Source: DASQQQ01 sp036390995 (GTDB lineage Bacteria > Actinomycetota > UBA4738 > HRBIN12). From it: a DNA stretch of 50,304 bases. Below are positions 24,158 through 32,608 of this stretch, in pieces. The DNA is taken from positions 1 to 50,304 of the forward strand of contig DASWAT010000059.1 of NCBI GenBank assembly GCA_036390995.1. The letters run 5' to 3'. Numbering within the stretch: the stretch's first letter is position 1; each line of letters starts with the position of its first letter. Made by a program: the position numbers and the translations under genes. The notes under the pieces are model-generated. The model saw nothing but the letters and a program-made list of their open reading frames with translations. It did no database searches and was not told where the DNA came from.

Positions 24158-24826
24158 CTACTTCGTCGGTGGCCGCTCGCCGAACAGGGCCGTTCCGATC
24201 CGCACCATGGTAGCGCCTTCCTCGATCGCGACCGGGAAATCCATCGACATTCCCATGGACAGCTCTCGGACCGTGGGGTGGCGGGTTGCGAGCTCGTCCC
24301 GCATCCCGCGGAGTCGCCGGAAGAACGGTCTCACGTCCTCGGGATCGACCGCGATGGGCGGTATCGTCATCAGGCCCACGAGGTCGATCCCCTCCATCGA
24401 GGCGACCTCGTCCGCGAAACCCCCCACGGCCTCGGGAACGACGCCCGTTCGCTCGCCGGTGAAGTCGACCTCGATCAGGGCCGAGAGCCGGCGCCCGCGT
24501 CCCGCCGCCCGGCGGGCAAGGCGGCCGACGGCGCTCCCGGGCGCGAGGGTCTGCACCACGTCGGCGAGGTCGGCCACGAGGTGTGCGCTGTGGCTCTGGA
24601 GCGTCCCGATGAAGTGCCACCGGGCATCCGGTGCCGCATCGTGTTTGGCTCGCAGTTCCTGCACGTAGTTCTCCCCGAAGTCCTCGATCCCGGCCTCGCG
24701 GGCCCACCGGATCGCCTCCGACGGCACGGTCTTGCTCGCGGCGATCAGACGGACCTCCGAGGGATCTCGGCCAGCTCGGTCGCAGGCCACCCAGATCTCC
24801 CGGCGTACCCGTTCCGTGCCCGCCAT
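24158..24826 (-). CDS. yggS: YggS-family pyridoxal phosphate homeostasis protein
   Basis: Cytoplasmic PLP-binding protein that keeps B6 levels balanced; no catalytic activity is known. The PLP lysine is in LIAASKTVPSEAI; other family features are FGENYVQEL, WHFIGTLQSHSAH, GLMTIPP, LSMGMSMDFPVAIEEGATMV and RIGTALFGER. I choose the ATG at 24826 (MAGTERVRREI), which fits the usual N-terminus; an in-frame ATG at 24853 falls inside the predicted promoter. With this start the protein is 222 residues. Confidence 0.93.
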   Translation of the reverse strand: MAGTERVRREIWVACDRAGRDPSEVRLIAASKTVPSEAIRWAREAGIEDFGENYVQELRAKHDAAPDARWHFIGTLQSHSAHLVADLADVVQTLAPGSAVGRLARRAAGRGRRLSALIEVDFTGERTGVVPEAVGGFADEVASMEGIDLVGLMTIPPIAVDPEDVRPFFRRLRGMRDELATRHPTVRELSMGMSMDFPVAIEEGATMVRIGTALFGERPPTK

Positions 24827-24840
24827 GACGGCGTCGCGGG

Positions 24841-24870
24841 AGTGTAGCACCATCAGGCATCAGAACTTAA
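24841..24870 (-). promoter_or_regulatory. Possible promoter for yggS-sepF-yggT-divIVA
   Basis: On the minus strand TTAAGT (24865-24870) and TACACT (24841-24846) are 18 bases apart in the 97-base gap between pgeF and yggS. The -35 match is weak. A start near 24834 would leave an 8-base leader before the ATG at 24826. Confidence 0.3.
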
Positions 24871-24923
24871 CAGGAGTTGCAGCTCGTTCACAGGAGCCAC
24901 GGCGCGCGGAGACGCACGGCTCC

Positions 24924-25784
24924 TCATCCCAGGCGCATGCCGATCGCCATGTGTCGGCCCGTGACCCCGTCGCGGCGGTACGAGAAGAACCGTCGCCGCT
25001 CGCACGCCGTGCAGGTGCCCGTGTCCCAGGCCCGGCGGATCCCCTCCTCGCGCAGGATCGCCTTCACCGTCCCGACGAGATCGAGGTACGTACGCCCTTT
25101 CCTACGCTCGGTCACCGCGCCGGCGCCCGAGCCCGCCGCGACCGCGAGCGCGACGTCCTCCCCCACCTCGTAGTGACAAGGCCCGATGGCGGGACCGATC
25201 GCTGCCCGGACCTCCCCCCGCTCTTCGAAGAGCGCGGCCGCCCGCTGCATCACGCCGGACGCCAGGCCGCGCCAACCGGCGTGGACCAGCGCGATCCGTC
25301 CCTCGCGCGGGCCCGCCATCACCGCGATCACGCAGTCGGCGCTGAAGGCGCCCACGGGGATCCTCGTGCTCCGCGTGTGGAGGCCGTCCGCGAGGGCGAA
25401 CGCCTCGGGTGGTCCCCGGTAGCCGTCCTGCATCCTTCCCCTTCCGACCGGCATCAGACGCGTGCCGTGGACGAAGCCGGGGACCGGAAACGCCGTCACG
25501 CCGAACGCGTCGGCGACCTTCGCCCTGTTGACGGCCACTGCCTCGGGATCGTCCCCCACTCCGAAGGAGCCGTTCAGCGAGGCGAACGGACCGCCGCTCG
25601 CGCCTCCCGTGCGCTCGAGGAAGGCGGCCAGGTACCCCAGCCGCTCCAGGTCCGTCGACACCAGAGCGCGGAGCCCACCGGACACGATCCGTCGCTCGAA
25701 ACCTCCCACGACCGCAGATGTTGGCAGAGGAACGAAGAAGGAGGCGGGGACCGAGCCAGAGGCGGGGGAAGGACGCCTCTGCAT
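24924..25784 (-). CDS. pgeF: PgeF/YlmD-like purine nucleoside phosphorylase, laccase-domain family
   Basis: Multicopper-oxidase-fold (LACC1/YlmD/YfiH) family, now assigned to purine nucleoside phosphorylase/adenosine deaminase activity and, in E. coli, to peptidoglycan editing. The zinc-binding motifs are present: VPGFVHGT, FSADCVIAV, LVHAGWRGLASGVMQ and GPAIGPCHYEVG. An NLSF-like motif is changed to SLNGSFGVGDDPEAV. The C-terminus ends RRDGVTGRHMAIGMRLG. The first ATG is at 25784, but family alignment suggests translation may start at the GTG about 25 codons downstream (VVGGFERR). It follows ftsZ, as in many actinobacteria. Confidence 0.9.
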   Translation of the reverse strand: MQRRPSPASGSVPASFFVPLPTSAVVGGFERRIVSGGLRALVSTDLERLGYLAAFLERTGGASGGPFASLNGSFGVGDDPEAVAVNRAKVADAFGVTAFPVPGFVHGTRLMPVGRGRMQDGYRGPPEAFALADGLHTRSTRIPVGAFSADCVIAVMAGPREGRIALVHAGWRGLASGVMQRAAALFEERGEVRAAIGPAIGPCHYEVGEDVALAVAAGSGAGAVTERRKGRTYLDLVGTVKAILREEGIRRAWDTGTCTACERRRFFSYRRDGVTGRHMAIGMRLG

Positions 25785-25789
25785 CTCAG

Positions 25790-25824
25790 CCCCCGCCCCA
25801 CGATCGCGCCCGAAGGGGCGGGGG
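25790..25824 (-). terminator. Stem-loop after ftsZ
   Basis: A perfect 10-base-pair GC stem (CCCCCGCCCC at 25790-25799, GGGGCGGGGG at 25815-25824) with a 15-base loop sits 9 bases after the ftsZ stop codon. No T-run follows, so it is an attenuator or partial terminator between ftsZ and pgeF. Confidence 0.5.
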
Positions 25825-25832
25825 TCCTCCGA

Positions 25833-26984
25833 CTAGCTCTTGAGGAAGTCCGGGATGTCGAGGTCCTCCTCGGCGTCGAAGCTCACGGTCTCCGGCGCCG
25901 GTTTGAAGATCTCGTCTTCTTCTTCCACGAGGATCGAGGGAACCTGCGCGTTGGGCTCACGCCCGGCCGACACCGGCAGCGGCGTGGGCTCCTCCAGCAG
26001 CCGCGAGATCCTGCTCTCGACGTGCGCGGGGCGTTCGGCGAGCTTGTCGAACCCCGCGGCGATGACGGTCACGCGAACCTCCTCGCCGAGCGCGTCGTCC
26101 ACGACGGCGCCGAAGATGATGTTCGCGTCCGGGTGGGCCACCCGCGTGATGGCGTCGGCGGCCCGGTTCACCTCGTGCAGGGTAAGGTCGGTCGGGCCGG
26201 CGATCGACAGCAGCACCCCCCGGGCGCCCTCGATCGAGGACTCCAGCAACGGAGAGCTGATGGCCGACTTCGCCGCTTCCTCGGCGCGGTCCTCGCCCGA
26301 GCCCTGCCCGATGCCCATCAGCGCCGAGCCCGCCCCGGTCATCACGGCCTTCACGTCCGCGAAGTCCAGGTTGATGAGGCCCGGGGTGGTGATGAGCGAG
26401 GTGATGCCATCCACGCCCTGATACAGGACCTGGTCCGCCATCCGGAACGCGTCCACCATCGGCGTGTGCGGATCCGAGACCTGCAGCAGGCGGTCGTTCG
26501 GCACGACGATCAGTGTGTCGACGGCCTTCTTGAGGTCGGTGATCCCGAGGTCGGCCTGGGTCGCGCGCATCCGCCCTTCGAAGCCGAACGGACGGGTCAC
26601 GACGCCGATCGTGAGCGCGCCCAGGTTCCGGGCGATCTCGGCCAGCACGGGGGCACCGCCGGTCCCTGTGCCGCCCCCCTCCCCCGCGGTGATGAAGACC
26701 ATGTCGGCACCCTTGAGGATCTCCTCGATCTCGTCCCGATGCTCGTCCGCCGCTTGCCGTCCGACGCCGGGATCCGAGCCGGCGCCCAGCCCTCGAGTCG
26801 TCTCCCGCCCGATATCGAGTTTCACTTCAGCGTCAGACATCAACAGGGTCTGCGCATCCGTGTTGACCGCGATGAACTCGACGCCGCGGAGGCCGGACTC
26901 GATCATCCGATTCACCGCGTTGACGCCACCGCCGCCGATCCCAACCACTTTGATCACGGCGAGGTAGTTCTGTGGAGTCTCCAT
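25833..26984 (-). CDS. ftsZ: Cell division protein FtsZ
   Basis: Tubulin-like GTPase that forms the division ring. The 383-residue protein has IKVVGIGGGGVNAVNRMI near the start, the GTP signature GGGTGTG at 103-109, the T7 loop GLINLDFADVKAVM, and the C-terminal tail ending DLDIPDFLKS, which is the docking peptide for SepF and other partners. It is the last gene of the dcw cluster but has its own strong promoter about 120 bases upstream and a stem-loop behind it. ATG start at 26984. Confidence 0.98.
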   Translation of the reverse strand: METPQNYLAVIKVVGIGGGGVNAVNRMIESGLRGVEFIAVNTDAQTLLMSDAEVKLDIGRETTRGLGAGSDPGVGRQAADEHRDEIEEILKGADMVFITAGEGGGTGTGGAPVLAEIARNLGALTIGVVTRPFGFEGRMRATQADLGITDLKKAVDTLIVVPNDRLLQVSDPHTPMVDAFRMADQVLYQGVDGITSLITTPGLINLDFADVKAVMTGAGSALMGIGQGSGEDRAEEAAKSAISSPLLESSIEGARGVLLSIAGPTDLTLHEVNRAADAITRVAHPDANIIFGAVVDDALGEEVRVTVIAAGFDKLAERPAHVESRISRLLEEPTPLPVSAGREPNAQVPSILVEEEDEIFKPAPETVSFDAEEDLDIPDFLKS

Positions 26985-27105
26985 CCCGCGACCTCCGCTC
27001 CCCGGGCGGCATCGCCCCCCGGTCTACCTGGGGAAACGCCGTATCAGTCTGCCAACCACGCTGCTGCTGGTCGCCCCCTTGTTCAACCTCAACTCGACCT
27101 TCATT

Positions 27106-27135
27106 GTTATATCTACTTCACGTCCAGCTCGTCAA
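27106..27135 (-). promoter_or_regulatory. Strong sigma-70-type promoter for ftsZ
   Basis: On the minus strand TTGACG (27130-27135) and TATAAC (27106-27111) are 18 bases apart, in an AT-rich patch that stands out from the very GC-rich surroundings. The start would be near 27099, giving a leader of about 115 bases. This would supply ftsZ independently of the long dcw transcript. Confidence 0.7.
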
Positions 27136-27171
27136 CGTACTATCGAACCGCTGGTCCGTCAAGGGATCGCA

Positions 27172-27187
27172 GCGATCGATTGATCGC
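27172..27187 (-). terminator. Short stem-loop after ftsQ
   Basis: GCGATC, loop GATT, GATCGC lies 20 bases after the ftsQ stop and just upstream of the ftsZ promoter. With a 6-base stem and no T-run it can at most attenuate readthrough. Confidence 0.3.
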
Positions 27188-27207
27188 GGCGCTGACAATC
27201 CCGCGAC

Positions 27208-27906
27208 TCAACCGGCAAAGCTCGCGGCCGGGGCGTGGGGGGCCACCAAGCTCACGGCCCGCAGCGTCGCCGCCTGGCCCCGCGCCCACGACATCACGGC
27301 CGCGAGCGTCCGCGCCTTCTCCACGAGCTGCTCGGGCCACCCGTAGTCGACGCTCACCCCTCCCGCAAGGGCGAGACGGACGGTGCCGTCGATGCCGAGG
27401 ACCACCCGCCGGACCTGCGCCCGGATCCCCGGCGCGAGCGCCCCCAGCACCTTGGCCGGTCCCGACAGTCCCGGGGCCGGTCCTGACAGCGCCGGCCGCG
27501 GTGGCACCTCGATCATCGGCAGCCCCGTTCGAGCCGGCGCAACGCCCAAGGTGATGCCGTCCCCCGCGATCAGCAGCGGCCGATTCCGATCCTGGACCAC
27601 GGCGACGGGAGTGCGCTCCGTGATCTGGATCCGGATGGTGAAAGGAAGATCACGGGTCACGCTCGCTTGCGCCACCCACGGCTCGTCCTCCAGGCGCCTG
27701 GCCGCGGCGGCGGTGTCCGCCCACAGTACGTTCGTCCGAACCGACAGACCTGAGAGGTGAACCACGTCGGCGCGCGAGAGGTGCGATGCACCCGACACCT
27801 GGATCCGACGGACGTGGAACAGGTTCGAGCGCGACAAGATGCCGAGCGCCACGACGACGAGCAGCGCCGTACCGGTCACCGCCAGCACCAGACGGAGGCC
27901 CCGCAC
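27208..27906 (-). CDS. ftsQ: Cell division protein FtsQ
   Basis: Bitopic divisome protein, 232 residues. A single membrane span (LVLAVTGTALLVVVALGIL, residues 5-23) is followed by the POTRA domain, SNLFHVRRIQVSGASHLSRA, and the FtsQ beta domain with LEDEPWVAQASVTRDLPFTI and IQITERTPVAVV. The GTG at 27906 follows AGGAG by 9 bases and lies 14 bases after the murB stop; the longer frame upstream is a shadow of murB. A small internal repeat, LSGPAPGLSGPAK, occurs in the linker. Identity rests on position plus the POTRA pattern. Confidence 0.9.
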   Translation of the reverse strand: MRGLRLVLAVTGTALLVVVALGILSRSNLFHVRRIQVSGASHLSRADVVHLSGLSVRTNVLWADTAAAARRLEDEPWVAQASVTRDLPFTIRIQITERTPVAVVQDRNRPLLIAGDGITLGVAPARTGLPMIEVPPRPALSGPAPGLSGPAKVLGALAPGIRAQVRRVVLGIDGTVRLALAGGVSVDYGWPEQLVEKARTLAAVMSWARGQAATLRAVSLVAPHAPAASFAG

Positions 27907-27919
27907 TCGCGGTCGCTCC

Positions 27920-28852
27920 TCAACGAGGGACGAGGTCGAACTCTCCAACGAGATGCACCTCCGGTTCCAGGTGGATGTCGAATCGGGCCGCGACCAGGTC
28001 CTGCACCGCGCGGATGACCTGCACGACGTCGGAGGCCCGCGCGTCCTCCGCCGCCACGATGAAGTTGGCGTGCTTCCTCGACACCGACGCGCCCCCTGCC
28101 GACAGACCCTTTCCGCCCGCGGCTTCGATGAGCTGGGCTGCGTGGTGTCCCGGCGGGTTCTTGAACACGCTGCCGCAGTTCGGCTCGGCCAGCGGTTGCG
28201 TCCGACGGCGCCATTCCCGGACGTCGTCCATGCGGGCGCGGATCGCCGCCGGGTCTCCTGCCTCCAAGCGCAGCGTGATCCCCACGACCACACCGTCGTG
28301 AGGGAGCTCCGAGCTCCGGTACCGGAACCCGATGTCCCCAGCGAGGACGGTCCTCGACGCTCCCGCCAGGAGCCTGAAGACCTCCACGTCCACTACGACC
28401 TCGGCCATCTCACCGCCGTGGGCGCCTGCGTTCATGCGCACGGCCCCTCCGACGGAGGCGGGGATCGCCACCCCGAACTCGAGCCCGGCAAGACCGTGCG
28501 AGAGGGCTACTCCCGCGAGCGCCGGAAGCGGCATCGAGCCCCCGGCCGTGAGCAGGTCGCCATCCCGGGCTGCCCACCGGTAGCCGCGCCCCAGCCGGAG
28601 AACGACCCCGGGGAACCCCTCGTCGGACACCAGCAGGTTCGAGCCCTTGCCGACCACCACGAACGGCAGGCGGGCTTCGCGGACGGCCTCGCCCGCCGCC
28701 ACGAGGTCGCGCTCGGATTCCGGCTCCAGGTAGATCGCCGCCGGTCCGCCGATGCGGAACGTCGTGAGCGGCGCCATCGAGAACCGCGTCCTCACCCGGT
28801 CCCCGCAATAGGCTCGGAGGATGGCCTCACCGTGACGGACGGCCTCGTTCAC
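27920..28852 (-). CDS. murB: UDP-N-acetylenolpyruvoylglucosamine reductase
   Basis: FAD enzyme completing UDP-MurNAc. The 310-residue protein has LTTFRIGGPAAIYLEP, VVGKGSNLLVSDEGFPGVV, the GVAIPASVGGAVRMNAGAHG flavin loop, FRYRSSELP, and the catalytic serine region in NCGSVFKNPPG. It is a type I/IIa-like MurB. The GTG at 28852 overlaps the murC stop by four bases. Its place between murC and ftsQ is the Firmicutes-like order and differs from Mycobacterium, where murB lies elsewhere. Confidence 0.95.
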   Translation of the reverse strand: MNEAVRHGEAILRAYCGDRVRTRFSMAPLTTFRIGGPAAIYLEPESERDLVAAGEAVREARLPFVVVGKGSNLLVSDEGFPGVVLRLGRGYRWAARDGDLLTAGGSMPLPALAGVALSHGLAGLEFGVAIPASVGGAVRMNAGAHGGEMAEVVVDVEVFRLLAGASRTVLAGDIGFRYRSSELPHDGVVVGITLRLEAGDPAAIRARMDDVREWRRRTQPLAEPNCGSVFKNPPGHHAAQLIEAAGGKGLSAGGASVSRKHANFIVAAEDARASDVVQVIRAVQDLVAARFDIHLEPEVHLVGEFDLVPR

Positions 28853-30288
28853 GGCGTCTCCCGCAGCCGATCGAGGATCTCGTCGGTGATCATCGGGATG
28901 TCCCCGGCCCCCATCAGGAGGACCAGGTCGCCAGCCCGAACCTCGTGCGCGAGGAACCGGATCACGTCGGCTCGGTGCGGCAGGTACGCGACGCGCTGTC
29001 CGGGGGCCGCCGCCGCCAGGGCGTTCACCACCAGCTTCCCGGTGATCCCGGGGATCGGATCTTCGTCGGCGTGGTAGACGTCGGTCACCACGGCCAGGTC
29101 CACCCCGGCCAGGCTCTCGCCCAGCTCGCGCCAGAGGGCTCGGGTCCGCGTGTACCGGTGCGGCTGGAAGACGACCAAGAGCCGTTCGTGGTCGCCTCGC
29201 GGTGCCGCGGCGAGGGTCGTGGTCACCTCGGTGGGATGGTGAGCGTAGTCGTCGTAGAAGTCCGCGCCGCGCGCCGAGCCTCGGTGCTCCAACCTGCGCT
29301 TCACGCCGGCGAACCCAGCGAGGGCCTCGGCCGAGCGGTCGACCGGCACGCCCACCTCCCGTGCCGCGAGCATCGCCGCGGTCGCGTCCAGCAGGTTGTG
29401 AACGCCCGGGACCCGAAGCCGGAGGTCCACGGTGCCACCGTCCTCGAGGGTGAGCCTTCCCTCGAAGGACGATCGCACGACCAGACGCACCCGGCTCGCG
29501 CCGGACCGCCCGTACGTGACGGCATCGCGACCCGACCGCCGGAGGGCCGCCTGGGCCCCTGGATCGTCGGCGCACACGATCAAGTGCTCGGCTTGCTGCG
29601 CGAACAGAGCGAACGCGGCCTCGAGCTCGGGTCGACCCTCGGCGTAGAACGCGTGGTGATCGGCTTCGATGTTCGTGACGATGGCGACCGTGGGATGGAA
29701 CAGCAGGAAGGACCCGTCGCTCTCGTCGACCTCCACCACGAACAGATCGCTGCCGCCGTGCTTGGCGCCCGATCCGATCTCGTTCAGGTCGCCGCCGATC
29801 ACGAAGTTCGGATCCAGTCCCTGCCGCTCGAGGATCATCGAGAGCATCGACGTGGTGGTCGTCTTCCCGTGGGTGCCGGACACGGCCAGCGTGCGATGTC
29901 CCGCCGCCAAGCCGGCGAGGACCTGGGCCCGCGCCAGCACCCGGAGGCCGCGGCGCCTGGCCTCGGCGAGCTCGACGTTGCGCTCCTGCACGGCCGAGGA
30001 CACCACGACGGCATCGGGGTCGCCCACCTGATCGGGTCGGTGCCCCACGTACACGGTCGCGCCCATCGCGCGCAGCTCGGCGACCCCGCGGTCCTTGAGG
30101 TCGGAGCCCGTCACGACGACACCCCGTGCCAGCAGCATCCGCGCGAGGGTCCGCATCCCGTACCCGCCGATCCCGATGAGATGGGCGGTCCGGATCGGGG
30201 CGAGGTCCGGCACGTCGAGCGTGGGGATGCTCCCCGGGGGCGGGACGAACTCGACCTCCTGGCGTTCGGGTCCGGGCTCGGTGGTCAT
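28849..30288 (-). CDS. murC: UDP-N-acetylmuramate--L-alanine ligase
   Basis: Adds L-alanine to UDP-MurNAc. The 479-residue Mur ligase has the N-terminal Rossmann motif HLIGIGGYGMRTLARMLL, the ATP loop AVSGTHGKTTTTSM, the VVEVDESDGSFL motif typical of MurC, HNLLDATAAMLA, and DDYAHHPTEVTTTL in the C-terminal domain. The ATG at 30288 overlaps the murG stop by four bases and leads a 35-residue extension before the Rossmann fold; the larger open frame upstream is a shadow. Confidence 0.96.
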   Translation of the reverse strand: MTTEPGPERQEVEFVPPPGSIPTLDVPDLAPIRTAHLIGIGGYGMRTLARMLLARGVVVTGSDLKDRGVAELRAMGATVYVGHRPDQVGDPDAVVVSSAVQERNVELAEARRRGLRVLARAQVLAGLAAGHRTLAVSGTHGKTTTTSMLSMILERQGLDPNFVIGGDLNEIGSGAKHGGSDLFVVEVDESDGSFLLFHPTVAIVTNIEADHHAFYAEGRPELEAAFALFAQQAEHLIVCADDPGAQAALRRSGRDAVTYGRSGASRVRLVVRSSFEGRLTLEDGGTVDLRLRVPGVHNLLDATAAMLAAREVGVPVDRSAEALAGFAGVKRRLEHRGSARGADFYDDYAHHPTEVTTTLAAAPRGDHERLLVVFQPHRYTRTRALWRELGESLAGVDLAVVTDVYHADEDPIPGITGKLVVNALAAAAPGQRVAYLPHRADVIRFLAHEVRAGDLVLLMGAGDIPMITDEILDRLRETP

Positions 30289-31385
30289 CGGCGGCCCTCC
30301 ACGACGACCTGCGCCAGCTGCTCCGCCGCATCGGGGCGAGCCCAAGCGCTCGCCCGCGCCCCCATCACCCGCAAGCGTCCCCGGTCCGCCAGGAGCTCGG
30401 CGATCCGGGTCGCGAGCAGGTCTCCGGACAACGCGTGGTCCATGATCACGATCCCGGCTCCCGCACGCTGCAGGGCGCGGGCGTTCGCTTCCTGGTGGCG
30501 CGCCGTGGCGTGCGGATACGGCACCAGCACGGACGGAAGGCCGCACACGGTGATCTCGGCCGCCGTGGTGGCGCCCGCGCGACACACGACGAGATCGGCC
30601 ACGGCGTAGGCGAGCTCCATGCGGTCCAGGAACGGGAGGATCCGAACCAGGAGCGGCATGTCGCCGGCGACGTCGCGACGGACCTCCGCGAGGTGCGCGG
30701 GACCGGTCAGCAGCACGATCTGTACGTCGTGTCGATCCCGGAGCCGGTGGATCGCGGCGGCCGCTGCTCGGTTCACGTGCAGCGCACCTTGACTCCCGCC
30801 GAAGACCACAACGGTCTGCCGATCCTCGTCCAGCCCGAGCTCGGCCCGCGCCTCCTTCGAGAGCGCTTCACGCTCCCCGGCAACGGCGAGCACCTGCTCC
30901 CGAACGGGGTTCCCCGTGACCACGGTCCGGGTGCGCCTAGGCAGCAACCGGGCCGCTTCCGCGAACGATAGGGCCACCGCACGAGCCGGGACGGCCAGCG
31001 ACCGATTCGCCAGGCCGGGGACGGCGTTCTGCTCGTGCAGCACCAGGGGCCGGCGCCCTCGCAGCGCCGCCAGGCCCGCCGGAACGCTCACGTAGCCGCC
31101 CATGCCCACCACGACGTCGGCCGCCTCGACGAGCGGCCGGCACTGCTTCACGGACCGGACCGCGGCCCCCGGCGCCCGCAGTGCATCGACGGAGAGCCTG
31201 CGCACGAACGGCCGGGCCTCCACGGCATGGAACGGGAAGCCGGCCGCAGGCACCAACCGCGCCTCCTGCCCGCCCTCCGTTCCCACGAAATCCACCTCGG
31301 CCCCCTCGGTGACGAGCCGCCGGGCCAACGCCAGCGCCGGGAAGACGTGTCCCGCCGTTCCGCCGCCGGCGATCAGGACCCTCAC
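30285..31385 (-). CDS. murG: Lipid II synthase MurG (GlcNAc transferase)
   Basis: Transfers GlcNAc to lipid I on the cytoplasmic membrane face. The 366-residue GT-B protein starts VRVLIAGGGTAGHVFPALAL, has GMGGYVSVPAGLAAL, LHEQNAVPGLANR, VVFGGSQGALHVNRA, and the UDP-GlcNAc site CRAGATTAAEITVCGLPSVL with PYPHATARHQEANA. The GTG at 31385 overlaps the ftsW stop by four bases; the murC start overlaps its own stop. Confidence 0.97.
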   Translation of the reverse strand: MRVLIAGGGTAGHVFPALALARRLVTEGAEVDFVGTEGGQEARLVPAAGFPFHAVEARPFVRRLSVDALRAPGAAVRSVKQCRPLVEAADVVVGMGGYVSVPAGLAALRGRRPLVLHEQNAVPGLANRSLAVPARAVALSFAEAARLLPRRTRTVVTGNPVREQVLAVAGEREALSKEARAELGLDEDRQTVVVFGGSQGALHVNRAAAAAIHRLRDRHDVQIVLLTGPAHLAEVRRDVAGDMPLLVRILPFLDRMELAYAVADLVVCRAGATTAAEITVCGLPSVLVPYPHATARHQEANARALQRAGAGIVIMDHALSGDLLATRIAELLADRGRLRVMGARASAWARPDAAEQLAQVVVEGRR

Positions 31386-32608
31386 GCCGCACGCCTCCTC
31401 GTCTTCGATACCGCCTTGCGTGCGGCGGCTCGCGCCGGCGCCCGTGCGATGTTCACGAGGATGCCGACCGCGGCCAGCGAAACCACCAGGGACGAACCGC
31501 CGTACGAGAGCAGTGGCAGCGGGACCCCGGTGATCGGCAGGAGGCCGGTCACCGCTCCGAGGTTCACCACCGTCTGCAGTCCGAACCAGGACACGATCCC
31601 GGCCGCCAGCAGCCGGCCGAACGTGTCCGGCGCCCGGGTCGCGATCCGCACACCGGCGTACACGAGGAGCACGAACGCCGCCAAGACGGCGAGCTCTCCG
31701 ATCAGGCCGAGCTCCTCGCCGAGGATCGAGAAGATGAAGTCGGTGTGCGCGTTCGGCACGTACATCCATTTCTGACGACTGGCTCCGAGCCCCACCCCCA
31801 GCCAGCCCCCGGACCCGAGCGCGATCAGCGACTGCAGGAGCTGGTACCCGGTGTTCCGTGGGTCGGCCTCCGGATGGAGGAAGGCGGTGATCCTGGCCCA
31901 TTGATACGGCTTCAGCGCCACGATCGCCACGGCGACCATCGCCGCCGCCCCCGTCACGAGATACCGGAGTCGCACGCCCGCCGCGAACAGGAGCAGCAGC
32001 AGGGTACCCACGAGGATGATGGTGGTTCCCAGGTCCGGTTGCAGGAACACCAGCGCGCACATCGCCCCGGCCACGGGAAGCAGCGGCAGCGCCACGTGGC
32101 CGAGGTCCTCGAGCCGGTTCCACTTCCTCGCCAGGACCGCGGCGGCGAACACCACGAGCGTCAGCTTGGCGATCTCCGAGGGTTGGATCGTCACCGGCCC
32201 CAGCGCGATCCACCGCGTGGAGCCGTACGCCGACACGCCGGCGGTCGGATGGAGCAGGACCATCGCCAGCAAGACCACCGTGATGGTGAGGAGCGGGATC
32301 GCGAGCCTCCGCCAGACGTGATAGCGCATCCGCGCGGTCAGCAGCAGCGCGCCCGACCCGACGACGGCGTAGGCCGCCTGCCGCTTGAAGAAGAGGAAGC
32401 TCGACCCGTACTGCGTGTAGGCGGATACGGAGCTCGCCGAGAGGACCATGACGAGCCCTCCGAGGACCAGGAACGTGGTGGCTCCGAGCAGGGCCACCAC
32501 GGTGCGCCGGGTGGCGACGTCGGGCCGCGGCCTGGCGGAAACGGCAGCGCGTGGACGGACCACCCGGAGGTGACGCGGCGCGGCCGCGGCCCCCTCAATA
32601 CGAGCCAC
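31382..32608 (-). CDS. ftsW: Septal peptidoglycan polymerase FtsW (SEDS family)
   Basis: Integral membrane glycosyltransferase of the SEDS family that polymerises lipid II at the septum with FtsI. The 408-residue protein has about ten hydrophobic segments and the family motifs SAYGSTRWIALGPVTIQPSE, FLQPDLGTTIIL, the GTGYQLLQS-type NTGYQLLQSLIALGSGGW, HTDFIFSILGEELGL and LLSYGGSSLVV. The GTG start at 32608 overlaps murD by 14 bases. Its basic N-terminal tail (about 35 residues) is cytoplasmic. Confidence 0.95.
   Translation of the reverse strand: MARIEGAAAAPRHLRVVRPRAAVSARPRPDVATRRTVVALLGATTFLVLGGLVMVLSASSVSAYTQYGSSFLFFKRQAAYAVVGSGALLLTARMRYHVWRRLAIPLLTITVVLLAMVLLHPTAGVSAYGSTRWIALGPVTIQPSEIAKLTLVVFAAAVLARKWNRLEDLGHVALPLLPVAGAMCALVFLQPDLGTTIILVGTLLLLLFAAGVRLRYLVTGAAAMVAVAIVALKPYQWARITAFLHPEADPRNTGYQLLQSLIALGSGGWLGVGLGASRQKWMYVPNAHTDFIFSILGEELGLIGELAVLAAFVLLVYAGVRIATRAPDTFGRLLAAGIVSWFGLQTVVNLGAVTGLLPITGVPLPLLSYGGSSLVVSLAAVGILVNIARAPARAAARKAVSKTRRRAA

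Noticed and set aside
24732..27554. 940-codon plus-strand frame across yggS, pgeF, ftsZ and ftsQ
   Set aside because: It spans several well-supported genes and their promoters on the other strand and is rich in Arg, Pro, His as expected of a GC shadow.
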